Source: Paenibacillus helianthi
GTDB lineage: Bacteria > Bacillota > Bacilli > Paenibacillales > Paenibacillaceae
NCBI RefSeq assembly: GCF_001909055.1
Contig: NZ_LVWI01000043.1
Coordinates: 1 to 64,000, forward strand
DNA: 64,000 nt
Direction of reading: 5' to 3'
Both the position numbers and the translations under genes were made by a program. This document shows positions 58,001-64,000 of the stretch, piece after piece; position 1 is the stretch's first letter; each line of letters begins with the position of its first letter. The notes under the pieces are model-generated. The model was not told the DNA's origin, made no database searches, and saw nothing but the letters and a program-made list of their open reading frames with translations.

Positions 58001-59601
58001 CCCTTGGCTCTTTAACGGCAAACGGCAGTGTGGACAGCTATCTTAATTTTACAGGTACAGATAATAATCGGAATGTTTTTGAGGTCAAAACGAATGTGTT
58101 GAATAATATAAAAATCAAAGCTCCCCAAAGCTCGACCGTTATCATCAATGTACATGGTGAATCCGTCTCGATTTCGGGCGGGTTTGATTTAACGAATATA
58201 CAGAGCAGTCATATTATTCTCAATTTTCCGGAGGCCACATCCGTAACCATCAACGGTGTTGGAGTCCAAGCAAGCGTGCTTGCTCCTGTAGCCAGTGTGC
58301 AGTTCGATAATGGTCAGCTTACCGGAACCCTTATCGCCAAAGAGCTGAGTACCCATAACGGAGGCTATCTGAGGCTCGGGGCATTTACCGGGACTCTTCC
58401 AGAGGTAGTGAAGGACCCGGAACCTGTCTATCCGCAGAAAACGATCTACTTTAATCCGGCAAGCTTCAAAGCGATTGTTAAGGTAACAGGGCTCACCCTG
58501 CATAATGCGCGGATTAATGTAGACACTGAACTGGGGATGAAACCCATGGTCACGGTCCTCCCTGACGATGCAGACAACAAAGAGGTCTCCTGGTTATCCC
58601 TCAATCCCGAAGTTGCTACAGTAACCGATGAGGGAGTAGTGAAAGGACTTCGGGCAGGTACTGCTACTATTCAAATTAAGACAAGAGACGGCAGCGGCAT
58701 CACAGCAAGCGCTTCTGTGGAGGTGATTTCTCCCGACCTTAACATTATCGGTGCCAACACGGCTTATGTGGGGGAAGAGGCCCGCTTTGAAGCTCTGTAC
58801 AGTACCGCTGATGAGATTACATGGTATGAATGGAAGATCAAACCGGGAAGCGATACCGCCGGGGCAGATTTGGTTGTATCTCCGGATTCCCCTTTGAAGA
58901 ACCATGCTATTCTGGTGGCTGATCATTCCGGTCAGGCTACGCTCGTGGCACAGGTCAATACCAACGTCTCTCCTGCCGGGGCCGCCACCAAAGAGCTTAC
59001 GGTGACCTTCACGAATCCGGTACGCCAAATCAGGATTGATGGATTGTCACTGGTCAACGTCGGGCAGCAAATCCCGCTGCAGGTACGGGTAATTACGCCA
59101 GCCAATGCAGATCCTGCAGTCTACACCTGGAGTCTGGAAGGCGACGGTGGAACCTACGCAGAAATGATTAACGGCTCGGACACCAGCAGCATTCAACTAA
59201 AAGGATTAAGGGTCACCGCAACGGACCACCCTATCACCGTTAAAGTTACTACACCGGGACCGGTGCCGGAACAACCGGTAACGGCCACAGCTACCCTTAC
59301 CGTTGGTGCCAGATTAACCGGCCTTAACCTGCCGGATTCGATTAGCATTGGAGTAGGGAGTGAGAACTCACACAACTTATTCAATACCCATGATCTTACC
59401 CTGTTCCCTGAGAGCATGACACTGGCAGATATCCAGGGCAAACTGGAATGGACGAGCAGCAACCCGGCCGTGGTGACAGTACAGGACGGACTTATTACCG
59501 GACTCGTCAAAGGCTCTGCCTCCGTCATCGCTGTCTATAAGGACGATCCTTCCATTCAAGATACCATCCTGGTCAAAGTCACCAATGAAGACCGCTATTA
59601 A
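55045..59601 (+). CDS. Giant modular surface protein (DUF5057-like, choice-of-anchor A-like, Big domains)
   Basis: A secreted protein of about 1518 residues. A signal anchor covers residues about 8-35 (IFIPGIALPILLIAAFIQGY). Residues about 40-630 match the DUF5057-type layout I remember from Paenibacillus (YDAIYIGKGDFN; ITDYYINKGLYVFF; NYDMIVFGFQDMYDR). About 645-740 is a beta-sandwich spacer; about 875-1112 resembles a choice-of-anchor A domain (EGRIAAAGNAEF, NALVVGGNFIFN, IRGNVTYGG). Big-type immunoglobulin-like domains follow (about 1150-1240 and 1440-1515; VTDEGVVKGLRAGTATIQI). No LPXTG or SLH was seen. ATG 55045 is eight bases after a G7 run; TTG 55039 is too close. It is divergent from pilB and convergent with the minor pilins. 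Function unknown; adhesin is a guess. Confidence 0.8.
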   Translation: MEFIRRRKWIFIPGIALPILLIAAFIQGYVLPVNASDNHYSIRILEITDPTSPSLKLSSTDLFPQSELDALHNQPNVQIDTMTMKKFVSLRENWDGKYDAIYIGKGDFNTAKVNSTGSSSNDARSKAHNTTSVENDITLLKAKEITDYYINKGLYVFFRNETFDAQESSVTKQGHLYASFNTYRTASGSKSNVVFLPNLTGLNAFTNKIIDASSPFIAGLTQRPRLTLTNKENIVSYRDKPDHVYISGDTLSFDVKLNNVSDFTLHPIRVRLFINVDSSLPMTENNVVATEMMTSSSGTIRYKLPSTYSGPLYWKMEISDTLTGLKDFDADVIRYRGIKPEIHVLQVMPADKPDSNLLSTTNKNMTASYLSNTDYELKITVLDMKGFNNYIAQHISAMDQTSGLNGNYDMIVFGFQDMYDRVTTPMLSHAAADAVKAFAEETRQSLMLTHDTIFREVDANPATPVLDPYVESTTNGVKNYNYWSSYFHDMVGQALPRTYLGGQAVNPSTSVVPVNEGLLTQYPFDLGKVGLSSSTGRYTVAATHDQFFPLNLERADVIPWYNISGSNRDTDDSYNHFYTYSVGNITFSGTGHTNRNFPQWEQMLFVNTMYRAFTGANHAPEIIVAMPQDHSTKPSYQNKLVVSYTVNDWDLKDKNLITGIKFKTGNEYLTDYVMADKTVQSGETVTQTFNNPLPAGGALQIEITARDSQGALATQTVNVAVEYVESKLSLSRTVSPDTVERGKAVTLAYTITPNPIPAYTVPNAEASSQLVISNIGYSEKFPAMLEFTEPLPAGITKSGSLAEGYTLTGSLADIRYVLSRDGTTFEPQSNQPVTFNLTAVPREKRSYDLAEWSSKLTYYEVHSVKTGGNTSEVFDSINTLSNEYNAFILGNVNLRSTSTEGRIAAAGNAEFTSYSLNGQGGTRSNALVVGGNFIFNGGNGAAIRGNVTYGGTSTITPNNSVTGTVTQGAPINFADSQKLLLRQSQALGSLTANGSVDSYLNFTGTDNNRNVFEVKTNVLNNIKIKAPQSSTVIINVHGESVSISGGFDLTNIQSSHIILNFPEATSVTINGVGVQASVLAPVASVQFDNGQLTGTLIAKELSTHNGGYLRLGAFTGTLPEVVKDPEPVYPQKTIYFNPASFKAIVKVTGLTLHNARINVDTELGMKPMVTVLPDDADNKEVSWLSLNPEVATVTDEGVVKGLRAGTATIQIKTRDGSGITASASVEVISPDLNIIGANTAYVGEEARFEALYSTADEITWYEWKIKPGSDTAGADLVVSPDSPLKNHAILVADHSGQATLVAQVNTNVSPAGAATKELTVTFTNPVRQIRIDGLSLVNVGQQIPLQVRVITPANADPAVYTWSLEGDGGTYAEMINGSDTSSIQLKGLRVTATDHPITVKVTTPGPVPEQPVTATATLTVGARLTGLNLPDSISIGVGSENSHNLFNTHDLTLFPESMTLADIQGKLEWTSSNPAVVTVQDGLITGLVKGSASVIAVYKDDPSIQDTILVKVTNEDRY

Positions 59602-59613
59602 GTAACCATACCC

Positions 59614-59668
59614 AAACACCTCCCTGCTGCCTACAGCATCTTGTGCTGATAGGCAACAGGGGGGTGTT
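59614..59668. terminator. Hairpin between the giant surface-protein gene and the PilX-like gene
   Basis: AACACCtCCCTGcTGCCTA and TAGGCAacAGGGgGGTGTT form a long stem (a few mismatches) with an inner CAGCA/TGCTG pairing. It lies between two convergent genes. A T run is lacking, so terminator activity is moderate inference. Confidence 0.55.
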
Positions 59669-59707
59669 CATGTATCTGCTGAAGCCCCACTTAACTATGG
59701 ATTCTGC

Positions 59708-61489
59708 TCAATTCAGCTTCAATCCTTCTACACGGATATTGACTGCTTTGACACGGGGGAGACCTGCCTGTTGATCGTTGAAGATCTGGTCATTATAGGA
59801 AGCTTTGAACCGGATCAGGCGGTTGTCGGGGATAATGTTGATATCGCTTGTGCCACCAGCCGCACTACCCCGCACTGCATTTATGGTTAGATCGCCCTTG
59901 GCGAAGAACCCCCCGCTCAGTGAGAAGATCGAGCCCACACCATACAGCTCCGCTGCGGAATCTGTATAGAAAAAAGCATCGAGCGGCGCCGGTTCATCAT
60001 TGGTGAAAGCGGCCAGCCGGTTGATCAGAATCGGGCCTTGCGAGATAAGCACCAGTTCCTTGCCGTTCAAACCCTTAATCGACGCATCCTCCACGGTGGT
60101 CGTATATTCTTCTTGCCCGTTGATGACTTGCGGCTTCTTATACACAAAGAGGGTAGAATCAAACTCCACCTTGCCTCTGATCTCTACTTTGCCTGTTACG
60201 AGAATATTGGCACGTACCTGAATGGGTGTAGCGCTGCCGTAATTATTGATCCTCAGATCGCCGTCAATGATATACCAGTTGCGGGGTGAAGCCGAATTCT
60301 TAACGTTCTCCGAATACGTGATTCCCCTCAGTTCAGTACCGTCCAAGGTCAAATCTCCATCGTAAATCACTGACTTACTAGGCTGCGTAAGACGCAATAC
60401 CGCATCTTCGTACTCATGTTGAAGCTCCTGCCCATGGTCAGAGATATCATTAGGGTCAGGCTTCGGCGGAAGAAGTGGATGGTCAAACAGACCGGAGTAT
60501 GTGCCCGTCAGGTAGGCCGCCAGTGTACCGTTCTTCAAGTTCCTGGAAATGTCTGTTCCATTGGCTCCGCTGCCTATGGCCTCGGCGACTTTATCAATGA
60601 AGGAGGATTCGACATCCATTTCAACGAAGCTGCGGTGGTTTTTGATTTTGACATTTTCCTGCGGAATCTTGCCGGTCATCGATGTGGCAGGTGTGATTGT
60701 ATCTGCTGTACGATCCGGTAACCCCTGCTCCTTATACACTAGTTTACGCAAGGATTGGACATGGGCTTCGCCCGTCAGTTCAAAGGGCTGGGATGTAAAA
60801 GTATGATTAATGGTTTTGTATGTGTATTGAGCGGTATCATTAATAGTCAGCGTATCGCCGGCGTAAATATTGCCCTGGATATAAGGTGCCCCGTTAATAG
60901 TCAGATTCTTCTCTGACCCTAATGTATATTTAAGAAAATCAGGAGATGTGTCGATAACTACCGTCTGAGTCAGCATCCGCTTTACCCCGTTGACCTCGGC
61001 CTCAGCACTCAGAGTCAGTCTGTAGCTGACAGATTGGCCTGCGTGTCCCGTTCCCGTTTTTTCCGAATGAATGCTTGTAATTTTACCGACTGCTTTTTCC
61101 CCATCGGCTTGGAGCAGATCAGTACTGGTAAGAAAACCATTGGAACCCACAGGCAGATTCTGCAGGAAGCTGTTGATTTTGTTATCCAGATCGGCTTGGC
61201 TTACGTCCACACCTTTATTAATTTCGTCATTCAGACCAGCCGTAATGTAGGCAACCGCCTCGTCCAATGTCTTTTCCGCCAGGTGAAGGCTCTGAACATC
61301 GTTCTTTCGCGTCTCTGTTCGCTGGGCTCCTCCAACCGCTGCGCTGAGCACCCCCATCCCTAGAATGGTCAGCAGCAGAACAATAAACATGACCAGCACA
61401 AGTGCGGAGCCCTGCTCTCCATGAAGATGCCGGACCGGATTTCCAAGCCTTCTCTTAAGATTCATTTTGCCCGTTAATGGTTCAGACAT
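59708..61489 (-). CDS. Very large PilX-like minor pilin or pilus-associated protein
   Basis: A 593-residue protein with a PilX_N-type beginning: EQGSALVLVMFIVLLLTILG, then a helix up to about residue 60 and the coil RTETRKNDVQSLHLAEKTLD, but without the classical G-FxxxE prepilin site. Usual PilX proteins are 150-250 residues. The rest is beta-rich with repeated solenoid-like phrases (INGAPYIQGNIYAGDTLTIN; IIDGDLRINNYGS; ILVTGKVEIRGKVEFDSTLF; SGGFFAKGDLTINA), reminiscent of the choice-of-anchor segment in the giant surface protein. GGAGG lies ten bases before ATG 61489. It is the last gene of the minor-pilin operon. Confidence 0.75.
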   Translation of the reverse strand: MSEPLTGKMNLKRRLGNPVRHLHGEQGSALVLVMFIVLLLTILGMGVLSAAVGGAQRTETRKNDVQSLHLAEKTLDEAVAYITAGLNDEINKGVDVSQADLDNKINSFLQNLPVGSNGFLTSTDLLQADGEKAVGKITSIHSEKTGTGHAGQSVSYRLTLSAEAEVNGVKRMLTQTVVIDTSPDFLKYTLGSEKNLTINGAPYIQGNIYAGDTLTINDTAQYTYKTINHTFTSQPFELTGEAHVQSLRKLVYKEQGLPDRTADTITPATSMTGKIPQENVKIKNHRSFVEMDVESSFIDKVAEAIGSGANGTDISRNLKNGTLAAYLTGTYSGLFDHPLLPPKPDPNDISDHGQELQHEYEDAVLRLTQPSKSVIYDGDLTLDGTELRGITYSENVKNSASPRNWYIIDGDLRINNYGSATPIQVRANILVTGKVEIRGKVEFDSTLFVYKKPQVINGQEEYTTTVEDASIKGLNGKELVLISQGPILINRLAAFTNDEPAPLDAFFYTDSAAELYGVGSIFSLSGGFFAKGDLTINAVRGSAAGGTSDINIIPDNRLIRFKASYNDQIFNDQQAGLPRVKAVNIRVEGLKLN

Positions 61490-61503
61490 CGGCCCTTGGC
61501 CTC

Positions 61504-62043
61504 CTAAAATCCGAATTTGCTTTTTAGTTCCATGGTGTAAGTTCTGCCGTCATATTCCTGTGCCAGCTTCAGTGAGATATGAATCAGTCCGCTCTCGTAG
61601 GGAAAAGAGATCTGGGGAGCCCTCCCGTCAGCCGCAGAAGAAGAAATACCTGAACCTGAGAGACTCGAATGCACTGCAGTCCTCGGGTCGTCCGGGTCAG
61701 GAGCCGCTGCTTGCGCACCGATTACAAGCTGGCCTTGTGCAAAAGCAACTTTAACCACTTCGTCTGCGGCTCCTTCTCTTGTTTTCTTCAATAGAATGCC
61801 GTCCGCAGTATTTTCCACAATTTCGGGAGAAAACGTATATAGCTCATTCATAATAGAAGACATAATGATGTCTGCTTCATCTCTTAGTGAATTTTCGATC
61901 GTTATTTTGTGATAGCTTCGTATACCAAACATCGTAACCACTGAAATCATGCCGACAATCAGCGAGAAAAGCGTCATAGCGGCAATCATTTCGATCAAGG
62001 TAAAACCCCGTTCGGACTTCAAACGCTCAGCGTATTTTCTCAT
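61504..62043 (-). CDS. Minor pilin with N-terminal methylation motif (PilW/GspJ-like)
   Basis: A prepilin-like protein of 179 residues. The leader MRKYAERLKSERG ends at the peptidase site before FTLIEMIAAMTLFSLIVGMI, with Glu5 present. The remaining part is beta-rich (FSPEIVENTADGILLKK, YTMELKSKFGF at the end) as in PilW or GspJ proteins. It overlaps the PilV-like gene by 17 bases and precedes the PilX-like gene by 14, so the three are one operon. GGAGGG lies 11 bases before the ATG. Confidence 0.85.
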   Translation of the reverse strand: MRKYAERLKSERGFTLIEMIAAMTLFSLIVGMISVVTMFGIRSYHKITIENSLRDEADIIMSSIMNELYTFSPEIVENTADGILLKKTREGAADEVVKVAFAQGQLVIGAQAAAPDPDDPRTAVHSSLSGSGISSSAADGRAPQISFPYESGLIHISLKLAQEYDGRTYTMELKSKFGF

Positions 62044-62653
62044 CCGTGATATAACCCTCCACTACCGTACTTGAAGTACGGCCTTGAGGGCCGCCGGGTC
62101 CTGTGACAGTGACTTCAACCGGAATTAAATAAGGCGCCATTTCCTTTTTGCGTTCGTCCATTTCACCCGCATCGCCGCCGCTGATTCTGCCGGCCAGCAT
62201 GTCCTGATGTAGATTCGCCTGGTAGACAATGTTCACCTGATAGCTGATATTATTGATTACCGGATTCAGTACGCTGGCGAGTGCATTGGCGTCCGTAACG
62301 ACGGTCTGATACGCCCCACAGCTTGCCGCGGCTTCTGTAATGGGTACACAGTCTGAGGCCCGAATGCTGGAATGCCCCGGTATGGCGGGATTTGCCCCCT
62401 CTGCCTGCTTCCCCTGAAAATATAAACTCATCGTCTCAAAATCCTGCTTTTCCACATAAAACAGCGCATTACGCGCCAGGTTGACCATGATCGTTCGGTT
62501 CTGGTTCGATTTGGAGTAGGACATGGCGTTAGTGAAATAGGAGGTCAGCACCAATGAGACAATTGAGAGAATAACAATGGCTGCCAAAACCTCAATCAAG
62601 GTAAAGCCCTGCTGCCTGTTCCATAGAGGGCTATGCTTGTCCTTCCGATGCAT
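62027..62653 (-). CDS. Minor pilin with N-terminal methylation motif (PilV/GspI-like)
   Basis: A prepilin-like protein of 208 residues. The leader ends QQG before FTLIEVLAAIVILSIVSLVL, with Glu5 present. The C-terminal head contains two cysteines (DCVPITEAAASCGAY) that could form a disulfide. The open frame continues to 62692, but ATG 62653 has AAGGAG eight bases upstream. First gene of PilV-PilW-PilX-like operon, divergent from the esterase gene across about 270 bp. Minor pilins of this set usually prime assembly and form the tip. Confidence 0.85.
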   Translation of the reverse strand: MHRKDKHSPLWNRQQGFTLIEVLAAIVILSIVSLVLTSYFTNAMSYSKSNQNRTIMVNLARNALFYVEKQDFETMSLYFQGKQAEGANPAIPGHSSIRASDCVPITEAAASCGAYQTVVTDANALASVLNPVINNISYQVNIVYQANLHQDMLAGRISGGDAGEMDERKKEMAPYLIPVEVTVTGPGGPQGRTSSTVVEGYITDEKIR

Positions 62654-62920
62654 TCCGTCCGCTCCTTGTGCCAGATTTGATCTAGCCTGCATTTAATTTG
62701 ACTGCCGATGGGCTAGCTATGTACTTGTGATTTCAAAAGAATACCGTGTCTTCAGTCCTGTATCCAGATCCAAATCTATGAAACTTTATACCTATTTCCA
62801 TTATATTCTTTCTGTTCCTGAACCAGCAATCCTTGTGCGTAAGAATTCTAGAGATTTCTACAATTTATATCTAATTTGTGCTGTGCTATCATTTGGGCTG
62901 AATGGAAAGGAGACAACAAT

Positions 62921-63706
62921 ATGGCTTTGATCGAATGCAGGTTTTATTCGGATGTCCTGGGACTGAGCACCTCTATGACGGTGATTTTGCCGCAGCAGAC
63001 CACTACACAGATCGGCATGACTAATGTAACTAAAGGCAAGCTTCACCCCACACTCTATTTACTGCACGGCATGTCGGATGACGACTCCATCTGGCTCCGC
63101 CGCACCTCCATTGAGCGTTATGTGGCCCAAATGGGGATCGCCGTGGTGATGCCGCAGGTACACCGGAGCTTTTATACGGATATGGCTGAGGGAGGACGGT
63201 ACTGGACCTTTATCAGTGAAGAACTGCCGGCACTCGCCCGATCCTTTTTCCCGCTGTCACCGGAACGTGAGGATACCTTTGTGGCCGGGCTCTCGATGGG
63301 CGGTTATGGGGCGATGAAGCTGGGACTGCGTAAACCTGAAACGTTTGCGGCAGCGGCAAGCCTGTCAGGAGCACTCGATATGGCGCATCATTTCTTGAAC
63401 TGGGAGGATCCAACTAAGATGACTCCGGAGTACGAACAGATTTTTGGCAAAAAGAGTATTGAAAATACCCCCGATGATCTGCTCTGGCTGCTGAAAGAGG
63501 CCGACCGCTCCAAGGGACCGAAGCCGCTTCTCTACCAATGCTGTGGCACGGAGGATTTCCTGTACACGGACAACCAGAGCTTCCGCAAGACTTGCGCCAA
63601 AACTTCATTGTCCTTAACCTATGAGGAAGGTCCCGGCGAACACGAGTGGGGTTATTGGGATACCAAGATCCGTGATGTGCTGGCTTGGCTGCCTCTAGGT
63701 AAATGA
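62921..63706 (+). CDS. Esterase of the tributyrin esterase (EstA)/esterase D-like family
   Basis: An alpha/beta hydrolase of 261 residues, cytoplasmic since no signal peptide is seen. The nucleophile Ser lies in [14 protein letters not shown] (about residue 126), [14 protein letters not shown] carries the oxyanion-hole region, and the catalytic His is probably in GEHEWGYWD near the end; the Asp is likely in [11 protein letters not shown]. The family hydrolyses short-chain esters, for example tributyrin; the real substrate is unknown. GAAAGGAG lies eight bases before ATG 62921; the frame open from 62876 has no such site. Confidence 0.88.
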   Translation: MALIECRFYSDVLGLSTSMTVILPQQTTTQIGMTNVTKGKLHPTLYLLHGMSDDDSIWLRRTSIERYVAQMGIAVVMPQVHRSFYTDMAEGGRYWTFISEELPALARSFFPLSPEREDTFVAGLSMGGYGAMKLGLRKPETFAAAASLSGALDMAHHFLNWEDPTKMTPEYEQIFGKKSIENTPDDLLWLLKEADRSKGPKPLLYQCCGTEDFLYTDNQSFRKTCAKTSLSLTYEEGPGEHEWGYWDTKIRDVLAWLPLGK

Positions 63707-63725
63707 ATGAAGACCTGTACCTGAG

Positions 63726-63921
63726 CCAAGTGGAAAAAGTAAACTTAATTCTCACCACTCTGGCTCCTCTGCAGGTCCAAGTGGAAAAAGTAAACTTATT
63801 CCTGGCGGTCTACACCCTCACGGGTGAATTTGCTCAGATTATGCAAGTAGAATAAGTTTACTATTTCCCACAAACCTCTCAGAAAAATGATTTAAAGCTC
63901 ATTTAAGTTCACTAATTCCAC
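63726..63921. repeat. Cluster of four short direct and inverted repeats
   Basis: The 22-mer that begins CCAAGTGGAAAAAGTAAACT occurs identically at 63726-63747 and 63777-63798. An inverted, slightly changed copy (AATAAGTTTACTATTTCCCA) is at 63851-63871, and a more diverged inverted copy (TAAGTTCACTAATTCCAC) is at 63904-63921. Direct and inverted copies could pair in RNA. No gene is seen from 63707 to the end of the window. Confidence 0.85.
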
Positions 63922-64000
63922 ATTACTCCAATGAAGCTAAACATTCTAATTGGGTGTCATGGTAAAGTGAAGCCCATGCGCTCGCAATGAATTCATCAGT

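Overview
The window looks like chromosomal DNA of a Gram-positive bacterium of the Paenibacillaceae, most likely Paenibacillus. This is inference from gene content and style: strong AGGAGG-type ribosome binding sites, several TTG and GTG starts, a split glycine decarboxylase (gcvPA/gcvPB) behind a tandem glycine riboswitch, copper-amine-oxidase-like stalk domains, VanW, a MinJ-like protein beside ctpB and ftsEX, and a Gram-positive type IV pilus locus. No rRNA, tRNA, IS element, prophage or CRISPR array was seen.

Layout. 0.3-10.5 kb: a large O-antigen-ligase-like membrane polymerase with a TPR-like tail, galU, a U32 peptidase-family protein (probable RNA hydroxylase), a stalk-domain lipoprotein-like secreted protein directly behind an HtrA protease, and a tiny membrane protein. 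10.9-12.9 kb: a ferredoxin-type nitrite/sulfite reductase followed by a 78-codon DUF3977-like gene that appears to start at CTG. 12.9-18.5 kb: uvrB and uvrA on the minus strand, separated by 733 bp that hold an array of eleven and a half 36-bp repeats. 18.7-20.4 kb: motA-motB. 20.6-25.5 kb: gcvH, and divergently the riboswitch-controlled gcvT-gcvPA-gcvPB operon. 25.5-33.2 kb: a LuxR-type regulator with a palindromic leader, a three-gene ABC-2 exporter, an RND efflux permease and an orphan L-rhamnose mutarotase. 33.5-38.9 kb: an ABC-2 exporter divergent from a two-component system, with a clear palindrome between them. 38.9-45 kb: ftsE, ftsX, an M23 murein hydrolase, ctpB and a minJ-like gene in one direction, i.e. 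the FtsEX cell-wall hydrolase module next to a division-site protein. 45.3-46.7 kb: a VanW protein.

47.0-62.7 kb is a type IV pilus region. The core operon (minus strand) runs pilB, pilT, pilC, major pilin, prepilin peptidase, a PilM-PilN fusion and PilO. A second minus-strand operon holds three minor-pilin genes (PilV-like, PilW-like and a very large PilX-like protein). Between them, on the opposite strand, lies a 1518-residue modular surface protein (DUF5057-like, choice-of-anchor A-like and Big-type domains). This combination is the best candidate for an under-described system: a retractile Gram-positive pilus whose extension ATPase carries a predicted c-di-GMP-binding MshEN domain and which may present or export a giant adhesin.

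The window ends with a tributyrin-esterase-like hydrolase and a cluster of short direct and inverted repeats. All identifications are from reading motifs by eye; no database search was run.
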